NCBI GenBank assembly: GCA_963989385.1
Contig: OZ022498.1
Location: forward strand, 104,145,298-104,209,297
Length of the DNA: 64,000 nt
From: Ctena decussata
Taxonomy: Eukaryota > Mollusca > Bivalvia > Lucinida > Lucinidae
Reading direction: 5' to 3'
The translations under genes and the position numbers were made by a program. Below, piece after piece: positions 46,800 to 56,262 of the stretch (its first letter is position 1; every line of letters starts with the position of its first letter). The notes under the pieces are model-generated. The model saw nothing but the letters and a program-made list of their open reading frames with translations, did no database searches and was not told the origin of the DNA.

Positions 46800-47797
46800 A
46801 TTCCAACAACAATCCTCACATATTCGGGTAGGAAAATAAATTCGCTCAAATTTTAAGTTGTTTACTGTAATTGGTACATATAATACAGCCCAATTTTTAG
46901 CCTCATTGCGGTAATTCAGATCAGGTTTGAATACGTCAGGATTAAATCACACATTTTAATTTGAAATGTACATTTTTCTAGTTATTGTAGGCCATCAATG
47001 TGAGAAAATTGAGTGGCTATCAGCAATCAGTTGTTCAATTTAATAGATGGAAACTATGGATTCCACAATTCCGACAGATGATGCATTTGCAACTCATCGA
47101 TTCCGAACTAGAGAGCCCCCGGAATAAGCGTCTTCACTCTTTGCCATTCTTATCAATTCCCAAGACTGATGGGTTAATCAAAGTGCAAAAAGTGCAAATA
47201 TATAGATAATTCCATTTTGGGGAATTTACGAAATCAAGAGTTAAATGGATGTACTGCATATACATGTATCAGCAGAGCACCGAATAAGTTATTTCTTTTA
47301 GTTCGAAAAAAATATAAACTTGAAAATTATGTTTGTATGACACATATGGGTCCCCTTGCTATGCCTGTCACCCCTACCTTCCCATCCGCACGCTTCCATT
47401 ATCCTTCTCCCTAGCCCTTAAACAATGGAAAATGCAATGCATATCTTCAGTAGGTGTGTAACATCTGTGAATTGCTTCATGTTGATACATTTGCTTAAAA
47501 GCTGTAGTTTGATTTTACAGACTTGCCACGCTCTTTTATCTCTAACCAGTAAAATATCTGCTTGGAGAAACGTAAATTATCAAAAAACTGTTTCCAATAA
47601 AAAGGCTCTTGTGTATTTTTAATATGTCTATAACACCTTTGTTAAGTCACAGCTTAAATGCTTTAAAATGTTGGCAGCGAGGAGATTCTATAGACTTGTC
47701 GTCTTGCAAATTAACCAGGACATGTAAAATTTCTAAGTTTGATAATACTGTCAAGAATATTTTCGTTCAGCTCAATGGGGATCGTTGAGCCGAACGC
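46800..47797. other. Intergenic, no gene recognised
   Basis: No supported gene; short frames only. Confidence 0.4.
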
Positions 47798-48752
47798 TGT
47801 AATTTAGAGCCAGAAAAGATCATAACACCAAGCTCCAGCAATCATGAATTTATTTGCAAACACTCATTTTAAATACACAAATGGCTTATTTCAAATACAT
47901 TATTACAATATACAATACAAATTACAGCCTTATACAAAAAGCCTTAGATCGTTACTTTCAATAAACTTACAATAACATTTCTAATTTCAACTAAATAAAT
48001 CTACCGCAATTTCTAAGTAAAATACATACATTTCTTAATATTGATTATAACACCAATTTCATTAAAAGTAAAAATTATACTTGTCATTTTTTAAATAACA
48101 ACTTAAAGGTAGGTTCCTGTACTTTGGAATGCATCATAATTTTGATGATCTTTCATTCAAGTTGTTGGAAAGCACTTATAAAAAGAGAATGGATAAGTTT
48201 CACTAAAAAGTGTAAATCAAATTTTTTTTAGAAAAGTTGTTTTGAAAGGGATTTCCTAACTCTGCTTCGCACACCAGTTAGAACTATTTTTAGTTCGCGC
48301 CAAAAATAGATAACACAGCTGACGTCATGCTGCATTGCATTTTGGGTTAGTTTTAACCCATTCGCCATGCCAGGACCTCTAGGAGAGCTCACGGCAAGAG
48401 AAAATTGACCTTTGGAGAATGGCATTAGAAATCGCACACTTATAGACATTCTAAACATAGTTATTTTTAGAACTGGAATTCCAACGAAAGAAAATAAACC
48501 AAGAGGGAAACGACTAGTTTCTTCAACCTCTGACGATTTTGTCAGTAGCAACACATTCAGAAAAATAAGAGTATTTAATACTACTCAGAAAAAGACGAAA
48601 TTATTTTCTGAACATAATTGTCATCGCTAGTCCAGGAACCTACCTTTAAGTTTGCTAAAATCTATTTATAACTGAATTAATAATTATAAATATCTCACCT
48701 GTAATTTAGAGCCAGAAAAGATCATAAGACCAAGCCTCAGCAGTCATGATTG
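47798..48752. repeat. ~51-bp direct repeat bracketing 0.85 kb
   Basis: GTAATTTAGAGCCAGAAAAG continuing to CAATCATGA occurs at 47798-47848 and, with about four differences, at 48702-48752. Between them lie AT-rich sequence (47849-48101) and the TIR element at 48102-48650. The origin of the repeat is unclear. Confidence 0.6.
48102..48650. mobile_element. TIR element, CTTAAAGGTAGGTTCCTG ends
   Basis: Perfect 18-bp terminal inverted repeats that include TTAA at the outer edge, so the target duplication may be TTAA or TTA/TAA and cannot be resolved. The 549-bp interior has frames of 108 (minus) and 72 (plus) codons with no transposase motif, so it is treated as non-autonomous. Confidence 0.75.
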
Positions 48753-49136
48753 AAGCGAGGTGCTTGTGACCTTCTGGTTTTGCTTAAATCTCTGCGACCG
48801 ATATGGTAAACAGTGATTCGAAACGCCAATGCTGTTGAATCGGAAATGTATATGAGGGGAGTGTACTCGGAAGGTTAGTAAACCGGAATACTAAATGAAA
48901 CATTGGGTTATGAAATTCGGTTAATAGTGTTAAGGATTGGTAAGTTGATTTGTTTAGCGTTAATTTTGGCCTAACAATACCCTATCTTCATCAATAAAAA
49001 ATAAATATATAAAAAAGCAATCTTTATCATATATGTTACTTTTTTATGCAAAGTTTTAAATTTCTCATATTGATACCATAAAAACTGTAGAAGAAGTTGA
49101 TAATAAAGCTTGCCATCCTGTATTAGCCAAAGCTCG
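48753..49136. other. Spacer, no gene
   Basis: AT-rich; nothing recognised. Confidence 0.35.
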
Positions 49137-49179
49137 TAAAGGGGAGGTCTCCATAAGGGCCGTTTTCTGGTTACAAATG

Positions 49180-49362
49180 TGAAATATCCTACAGAACGGG
49201 CCGGAGCCCTTCTGTACTCTTTAAGAAACTAACTCTTGTTCTGTATGTAGGTCTGTATTCTTCAGTGGTAAGACATAAACTGTAACTAAGTAACAACGTC
49301 ACAAGACGTAACGTCAAAACATCACAATAGTCTTATTTATAGAAAGTCACAAGGATATTACA
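49180..49362 (-). repeat. LTR (3' LTR in sense orientation)
   Basis: 183 bp; adjoins the purine tract on its internal side and the AAATG duplication on its outer side. Confidence 0.9.
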
Positions 49363-49904
49363 TATCTCCTTTTCTTTCAACCGATTGTTTGTATCATCGC
49401 TGTTATTTATGCTATAGAATCTTAATACGTATTCTGAAAATACAAATTAATTTTGAATTGATAAATGATTAAACACAAAATGACATGATGAAATTAATTC
49501 AACGGAATGAACTAAACTTGTATTTCATGAACAAGTCTACATTACGAATTCTCCCTCCGTTGCCTGCCAATTCTATCAAATATTTTTCCAGCTCTGTCTG
49601 TAGTGAGTATCATTCGTGTTGAAAGTGTTCAATCTATTCTCCTCTCTATGTTTCTGGAGTTTCATCTGTTCTAGTTTATACTGTTATCTATTTTCTTAAT
49701 TCTCAATATTGTTTATTTTCCAGCTTCCATAATATGGTTCTCCCTTTTCTGTGTCCGTTATTTGTGCGTTTATCTTCGGTCTCAGGTTTTCTTCCTATCC
49801 GATGCATTGCACAAATTGCCCCTCAGCATCTCGGATGCCTCTTGGCATTTTTGTTATAAGCCCTTGACATTTTTCTTGATTGAATTGCTCATTTGGAGTA
49901 TCTT

Positions 49905-50171
49905 TCAGTTTTTTCTCTTTCCCTTCGTTTCTGTCTGCACTACTTCTGTTTGCATCTGCTCCACTTTTCTTTTATTCCTCTTACATTCGTCTCCGTTTCT
50001 TGTTTCTTCTGATTTTCTATTTTTTTTCTTCTTTCTTTTTCTTCTTCTTGCTTCTGCTTCTATATACATATGCTTCGCTTTCTCCCATTTCCTTATCTCC
50101 TGGCTCTCTGCTACTTCCCAATGCTGGGCGCCGTAGCTTTTCTTATCGTCTTTGTCTCTGCTACTTCCCAA
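49905..50171 (-). CDS. Hypothetical basic frame inside the LTR element
   Basis: 88 residues in the sense orientation of the LTR element, with an RRRKRKKKKNRK basic patch and no zinc knuckle, protease or RT motif. Its start lies inside the 50-bp tandem repeats. It may be gag residue or a chance frame in purine-rich DNA; coding status is doubtful. Confidence 0.25.
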   Translation of the reverse strand: MGSSRDKDDKKSYGAQHWEVAESQEIRKWEKAKHMYIEAEARRRKRKKKKNRKSEETRNGDECKRNKRKVEQMQTEVVQTETKGKRKN

Positions 50172-50405
50172 TGCTGGGCGCCGTAGCTTTTCTTATCGTC
50201 TTTGTCTCTGCTACTTCCAAATGCTGGGCGCCGTAGCTTTTCTTATCGTCTTTGTCTCTGCTACTTCCCAATGCTGGGCGCCGTAGCTTTTCTTATCTTC
50301 TTTGTCTCTGCTACTTCCCAATGCTGGGCGCCGTAGCTTTTCTTATCTTCTTTGTCTCTGCTACTTCCCAATGCTGGGCGCCGTAGCTTTTCTTATCTTC
50401 TTTGT
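50106..50405. repeat. Six 50-bp tandem repeats
   Basis: Six exact-length units beginning CTCTGCTACTTCCCAATGCT and followed by GGGCGCCGTAGCTTTTCTTA, starting at 50106, 50156, 50206, 50256, 50306 and 50356. Units differ by one base (TCGTC or TCTTC, plus one CCA to CAA change). They lie in the 5' leader side of the LTR element. Because 50 is not a multiple of three, no single frame runs through all units. Confidence 0.95.
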
Positions 50406-50461
50406 CTCTGCTCTTAAATCTGCATTCTTCCCGAATCGCATTCATTGTGCCTCCTCTTTTA

Positions 50462-50474
50462 ATCCTCGTCGCCA
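50462..50474 (-). promoter_or_regulatory. Primer-binding site, tRNA-Ser(GCT)
   Basis: Minus-strand TGGCGACGAGGAT starts one base inside the sense 5' LTR. It pairs over 13 bases with the tRNA-Ser(GCT) acceptor end plus CCA (the tRNA sequence is from general knowledge). Confidence 0.85.
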
Positions 50475-50475
50475 A

Positions 50476-50658
50476 TGAAATATCCTACAGAACGGACCGG
50501 AGCCCTTCTGTACTCTTTAAGAAACTAACTCTTGTTCTGTATGTAGGTCTGTATTCTTCAGTGGTAAGACATAAACTGTAACTAAGTAACAACGTCACAA
50601 GACGTAACGTCAAAACACCACAATAGTCTTATTTATAGAAAGTCACAAGGATATTACA
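50476..50658 (-). repeat. LTR (5' LTR in sense orientation)
   Basis: 183 bp, two substitutions relative to the other LTR; adjoins the primer-binding site internally and AAATG externally. Confidence 0.9.
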
Positions 50659-52739
50659 AAATGGATTTTCACTAAACCTCGCCAGCCTCTACTTGTAAGT
50701 GTTGGCTTTCATAAATTGAAATACTAATCTCATCGAAAGTGTATTTGAGTGGAGCGCAGTGTCAAAGTGGTTGGGGTAATTCCACCCCATACCTTACAAT
50801 ATATCATTTTTTTTCAATAATCTCTATAAGAAAAAATGACTGATTTACCATTATGATTTGAAATAATACAGGCATATATGCTTATTAATTGATTTATACA
50901 ACTTACCATTGTTTGCTCATTCAATACCAATATATGAGCTTATAAGCGGTAACAGGAATTTTACTTAGTTTTGCTTCTCCAACTTTATGAAAAACCACAA
51001 TTTTTCTTTATTTGTCCAGATATATAAAGGAAACTTTGTAATTATATTTATATGATAGTAAGCATTGCAGAATTATGAGAAAATTATCCTAGGCATATCA
51101 AAACTACAATTATCTGCTCTTGATTCAAGGAAATATAAATTAAATTGAAAATGTAAGATCGAACTCCTCACTAAAAGGTATATTTTGATGACTCTTTTGC
51201 TCATGTTTTTATTATTTTACTGATTGTTGAGCTTTTAGTTCCATATTGTGCCCGTGGTATAACACAAGAACTGTAACTGACAAGCAGAGCTCGTCCTGTT
51301 ATCTGCCACTTAATTACATCACATCTAAGATATCATATTCCGACCCAAAGTTTGATTTATGGATTTTAGCTACTGATATATCAAATGTTATTGAGTACCT
51401 TAAGTCTCACTGAAAACTAATGACAAAGACAGTATACTAGACCCTCCTGCCCAACATACATGCAGTTTTTTTTTCAAATTATATCTGACAGTGATCACCC
51501 TTATCTTAATTGTTTGCAGTACTAGTGCGTTTAGTGTGGTCTGTAGTGGCTGATTAGCCAAACGTTTGCTCTACATTATCTGTGACAAATCCGGGGACGG
51601 AAGTACTACTGCATGATCCATGATCTCTGTGTTAGCACTTCTTATGCCTTTGCTTAGCTTCAAAGATTCTGTTCTTTAAGAGTATTCTTTTATCATTTAT
51701 TCTTGCAACCTTATTAATATTTTCACACTAAAGCTCTCCTCAGAATATTTTCTTTATAAAACGTATCTCAGACAGTGTCTGTGAATTTCTTTCATTTGTG
51801 CATTTGTTCTAGTGACATAGCCAGTCTGTTTCAGAAGGGTATATATGCTTTGCAGCCTCGCCCTCTTCAGGACTTTCATATTCTGTCTTACCACTTGGGG
51901 ATTGGAGTGTCCTCAGACAGTTTATATGTAAGATTAGGGTGATCACTGTCAGATATAAAAAAATATTGCGTGCATGTTGGGCAGGAGAGTCTAGTACAGT
52001 TCTGTTGTCTATATCATTCGTTTTCAGTGAGACTTTTAAATTCCAAACTAAGGTATTCGATAACATTTGATGTATCAGAAACTAAAATACATAAATCAAA
52101 CTTTGGGTTGGAAAATGATATTTTGAATGTGATGAATTAAGTGGCATATAACAGGATGAGCTCTGCTGTTCAGTTACAGTTCTTGTGTATTATCACGGGC
52201 ACGATGTGGAACTGAAAGCTCAACAATCAGTATAATATCAGAAACATGAGCCAAAGAGTCCTCAAAAATATACCTTTTAGTGTAGAATTTCGATCTTACA
52301 TTTTCAGTTTAATTACTTATATTTTCTTGAATCAAGGGCAGATAATTGTAGTTTTGATATGCCTAGGATAGTTTTCTCATGATTCTGCAGTGCACACTAT
52401 CATATCCATATAATTACAAAGTTTCCTTTATATATCTGGACAAATAAAGAAAAATTGTGGTTTTTCATAAAGTTGGAGAAGCAAAACTAAGTAAAATTCC
52501 TGTTACCACTTATGAGCTCATATATTGATAATAGAGATAACTGAAAAATGATACATTGTCATGTATGGGGAGGAATACCCCAACCACTTTCACACTGCGC
52601 TCCGCCCAAAATACACTTTCGGTGAGATCAGTATTTCAATTTATGAAAGCAGAGATTAGCGAGGTTTATTGAAAATGAATTTGTAACCAGACAATGGCCC
52701 TTATTGAGACTCCCCCTTCATTAAGGAAAACGGTAATGA

Positions 52740-53501
52740 TGAGGAACTCATTCAATCGAATCCCACATCTCGCTTTCAAAATCATTAGGGAAAGAAGCAC
52801 ACACACATAAAACCGATAAAAGATCACGAAAGACTCTCACGGTAAAGCGCTCGTGCAGCTCTTTCCTAAACAGGCGCTTATTCAGCTACTCTGGTTAAAA
52901 CAACATCCACACAAAACAGAAGGTGGAATAGGCAGCTACAAACCATAGACAAGCGGACATAACAACATGCGATATCAAGGAACCGCAACAGAAGTTACCC
53001 CTTGGACCGGTCAGTTAAAGGTTAGTGAGGGGAGTGTGTGTGTGTGTGGGGGGGGGGGGGTCTAAAACTAGCTTTACTGAATCCAAACCCTCGCTCTCTG
53101 CTTCTGCGGTGGTTTGAGCATTTATCTAACTGTTCGGCCCGCACGAAGGTTTCCTTACCCATCAATGAATCATCATAGGAAATGCACAATCCACGGATAA
53201 GAACCTATGATGATTCAGAAATGAGGACTCGACAGAAGCAACATATTGCGACACTTGCAGACCCCTGGGGTGTCAAACAACACTACTGAAAAATCGGAGC
53301 AAAGGAAACCATCAGCTGAACCCCGAATAACCAAGCAACAGACAGGCAAGCTCCGGCCCCAACCAGCTTCACTAAATAGCTTTATGTTGGGCCCAGCATT
53401 AGTCTGATGCCCGACCAACGGGCATGCAATTAAAGAGGGTAGCACATTTATTAACTATAATTGGGTTAACCACTAAAACATGCAGACTGCAGCATTACAT
53501 T
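52740..53501 (-). mobile_element. Penelope-like element copy 2, 3' region
   Basis: Aligns with the 3' UTR and terminus at 24960-25560. Shared words include AGCAACAGACAGGCAAGCTC, GGGCATGCAATTAAAGAG and AACTATAATTGGGTTAACCA, with clear divergence. The stem-loop is mutated (CCCCTTGGACCGGTCAGT). It contains a GT/G low-complexity tract at 53034-53060 and is interrupted by a TGAGCC MITE and then a 2-kb insertion before its reverse-transcriptase remains resume. Confidence 0.7.
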
Positions 53502-53739
53502 TGAGCCGCGACACGACAAAACCACAATGTGGTTGTGCACCCAGCGCAGACTCAAATCAGCCTGGACATCCGCCCAGTCTGATCAGACTCTTCCCGAAGC
53601 GCTTAGATGGTAGCTAAGGATCTAAGCTACTTCCTTGCGGACAGTGAAGACTCTGATCAGACTGGGCGGATGCCCAGGCTAATCTGATTCTGCACTGGGC
53701 GCACAACCACATTGTTGGTTTTCTCGTGTGGCGGCTCAT
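53502..53739. mobile_element. TGAGCC palindromic MITE, copy 7 of 7, in the Penelope copy
   Basis: Ends TGAGCCGCGACACGACAAAA and TGTGGCGGCTCA. Comparison with the uninterrupted site at 25582-25605 shows ATTACAT on both sides of the insertion (one base in from each edge), a likely 7-bp target duplication. Confidence 0.9.
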
Positions 53740-54719
53740 ATTACATGTATATCCAATACGTTTGTAACATATGATAATTTTTCCGAGCTGATCAGAAAAA
53801 TCCGCCCTACTTACACTTTTTATAACCCGCCACACATTAGTGGTGGGGGATAATGTTTTTCCGCTGGTTGTCCTTGTGTCCGTCCGTCCGTCGTAAGTAC
53901 GTCTGTCCGTGCATCCGTCTGTTCGTCCGCGAGCACTTCGCTTCCGTTCGATAACTTGAGTGTTTATGAACGGATTTTCTTCAAACTTGGCATGTACATT
54001 GGTCTTGAGAATATCTCAGTTGGGATTGTTAATGGGCAAGTTTCGATATCTTCTGGTTGAGTTATTTCCTTTCTCAAGTTCTATTTGTAATTACTTTACA
54101 GTTTGAAATATCTTGATGAAAGGTATTTTGGATGACAGTTGTAATGTAAATTTGCCTATAAAATGGGGAAAATAACTTTTGGTATACTTCAAATTTTCCA
54201 TTAAAATGTGTTGCTCTGAATTTCTTTTACTTGGCACAAAAAATAATTTTTCAATTATATCGCTCACAGACTTTGTTTTTTGGTGTAAAAAGCAAGTTTT
54301 TGCAATTGTATGTATGGAAAATAGGAAAAGTTTTATAAAGATGTCCCCCGTGCCTCAGCAAGCCACTTTGCAAGCATATGTGTGCTGTAAATATAAGCTG
54401 AGGCACCGGGGTGGGGGTGGGAAATATAGCCTACAGCTGAAAAGACTGAAAAGTACGTGGGATAATTAGACCCTCTGTGTCTAAAAATATGGCTAGCATA
54501 CATTTTGTTTACATATAATTGTATACTTTAAGAGGTTGTAGTGTTTTACATCATTTTAAGCTTATTTAACAAATAAAATTCAAGCGAAAAAATATATGTA
54601 TTTTGGATGACCGGAAATTTCACTTACCCCTCTTGCGAGAATCAGTGAGAGTTAGTGTGCAGATGTAATAATTGTTTAAAAACAATATCAAAATTACTTT
54701 ATAATGGATAAATCTATCC

Positions 54720-55560
54720 ATTTATGCTAAGATTTTTATTATCAGCTTCCCAAGAAAGCTGCGGTAATTTGTCGAAAACAGGCAAATTTACATGGAAACT
54801 GTCAGAGGTCCTTTCACAGAAATGCTCGAAGTAACAAGCTTTATATACAAGCAGAACTTTATGCAATTGGGTTATCTGTCCCTGCCCTGGGGCTATTAAC
54901 ATGAATTAACGAAAATAAATGTTTGAAATCAAAGCTAAAAGGGATTTTTCTGAAACTTGTAAAAAAATCATATTGGTATTAGCTTTGTCATGATGAAAAT
55001 TTAAGCCTTCATTGGTCTGCCCCTGACACAAACTATATGCATGTATGAAATCATGAAAAAATCTATATAGCATCAGACGTTTGGAATATTTTGATTGAAA
55101 TAACAAACGCTTTCTGTTACAAGCAGAATTTAGTCCACACAGGCTACCAGCCCTTGCCCCAGGGCTATATACATGTATAAAATTATAAAACAAATCTGTA
55201 TAAAATCAAAGTGTAATGGACTTTCCTGAAACTTGAAACACATTATCTAGGTAATATGAGCTTTAAGTCGTTATAAAAATTTTGTCCCCAGAGGTTATCT
55301 GCCCCGGGGCAATAGAATTGTATAAAATGATAATAAAAATCGATATAAAAAATCAGCTGAAAGGGATTTTACTGAAACTCACACAAATTATGAATGTAAA
55401 ATGATCTTCCTGTAAGGATGAAAAATTTGTCCCAAGGGGGTATCTGCCCTAGCCACGGAACTATATACACATGTATAGATTTTTTTTTTATATCAAATCA
55501 GTATTGAAAGGGATTTTTCTGAAACTTACAACAAATGGCGAAAGCAATAAAAGCTCGTGG
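54720..55560 (+). repeat. ~145-bp diverged tandem array
   Basis: GGATTTTTCTGAAACT-like words occur at about 54940, 55220, 55365 and 55512; interval words are ATACATGTATAAAATTAT and TTTGTCCCAAGGGGGTA. Unit length is about 140-148 bp. Confidence 0.65.
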
Positions 55561-55715
55561 CCTACTATGCTTGCAGTAGGTGTGGGTGGCGTTGTTTGGA
55601 CATTTTTTCTCTTGTGTATCATTTCTCTTCTTTCTCTTTCTCTCTTGGAGACGGCCCGATATAGACTGAAATATTAAACTCAAAACAATCAATCAATTAA
55701 TCAATCAATCAATCC
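55555..55715 (+). mobile_element. SINE-like repeat with CAAT tail
   Basis: CCTACTATGCTTGCAGTAGG, GTTGTTTGGACATTTTTT and GAGACGGCCCGATATAGACT are followed by an AATCAATCAATC tail (about 55684-55713). Partner of 38195-38400. Confidence 0.65.
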
Positions 55716-55845
55716 TGTCAGGGCTAGTCAAAATTTATCAAAAGGTTACCTGTCCCCATAAAATGTATGAATTCGTTTAAAAAAGTGTAAAAGGTACAAG
55801 AAGGGGTATTGGCTTGCAGTGGCGGCGTATTACGCAGCCGTTTAT

Positions 55846-56262
55846 GATGCTTTTATTTTGAAATTTATAAACAAAGTCACCATAAAATTCTGGTTCCGAT
55901 AGGCCCTGTTGCAAAAGGGTTTTAAATTCGACCTTGAATGAAGAAACAAATTCATAGTGTCGGCGACAGAATTTAAAAACAAGTAGCTTTTCGTTGTTTT
56001 TGATACCGATAGCCTTTTGGAGAAGTTTAGCAGTTTAAATTTTATTACGGGCATTGAAGTCAGTCTCAGACTAGACACTCTAACAAACCGTTTATTTAGG
56101 CAAATATTAATCCAATAAGAGGTAGAACGGGGAACATCGTCTTCCAAAAAAAAAAGGAAAATTTACTTTTTTTTTGTTTTGTTTTTTCTGCAGCTCAGAT
56201 GGATAAATTCCATTTACCATGCCTTCAAAGTAAAGACTGTCAATGTTATTTAAGTTTAAGAT
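55846..56262 (-). pseudogene. Penelope-like reverse transcriptase relic (copy 2)
   Basis: The minus strand shows decayed versions of the C-terminal part of the 25467-26916 protein: DVPRSTSYW for DVPRRPSYG, then shifted frames matching the FARVCSHVDDFNARNK and FSKFYRRH regions, and the PEFYGDLVYKF region. After a deletion of roughly 120 bp, 56193-56262 matches the MVNQIYPPEL region. Multiple stops, frameshifts and an A run mark an old copy. Confidence 0.7.

Larger units (their letters stand above)
49180..50658 (-). mobile_element. Short non-autonomous LTR retrotransposon
   Basis: Two 183-bp direct repeats (49180-49362 and 50476-50658) differ at only two positions. Each starts TGAAATATCC and ends GGATATTACA, a TG...CA terminus with a 9/10 inverted match. 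The element is flanked by AAATG on both sides (49175-49179 and 50659-50663), a 5-bp target duplication. Read on the minus strand, the LTR is followed after one base by TGGCGACGAGGAT (50462-50474), complementary to the 3' end of eukaryotic tRNA-Ser(GCT) including CCA. A purine tract GAAAGAAAAGGAGA lies just before the other LTR (about 49365-49378). The 1.1-kb interior encodes no gag or pol, only a Lys/Arg-rich 88-residue frame. It is therefore a TRIM-like or deletion-derived element, mobilised in trans. Confidence 0.92.
49137..52722. repeat. Long inverted repeat with LTR insertion in the left arm
   Basis: The left arm (49137-49179 continuing at 50664-51510) is complementary to the right arm (about 51922-52722), each about 0.8-0.9 kb with modest divergence. 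The spacer 51511-51921 is unique. The left arm alone is split by the LTR element at 49180-50658; the right arm keeps the uninterrupted site near 52680-52695. On the minus strand, 51809-52066 encodes 85 residues with no recognised motif, partly in the right arm. The whole may be a foldback element or a mirror-duplicated locus. Confidence 0.75.
53820..55857 (+). mobile_element. ~2-kb inserted repeat splitting the Penelope copy
   Basis: Begins near TATAACCCGCCACACATTAG and a GTCCGTCCGTCCG stretch, and ends near 55857, where reverse-transcriptase homology resumes. The interior has a diverged ~145-bp tandem array (about 54720-55560; landmarks AAAGGGATTTTTCTGAAACT, GGTATCTGCCCT) and a SINE-like unit near its end. 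No convincing gene: frames at 54179-54469 and 54906-55193 lack motifs. Exact edges are uncertain. Confidence 0.55.

Noticed and set aside
49762..50236. Plus-strand membrane-protein-like frames (Phe/Leu/Ser-rich)
   Set aside because: They are antisense to the purine-rich interior of the LTR element and run through 50-bp tandem repeats; hydrophobicity is a by-product of T/C richness.
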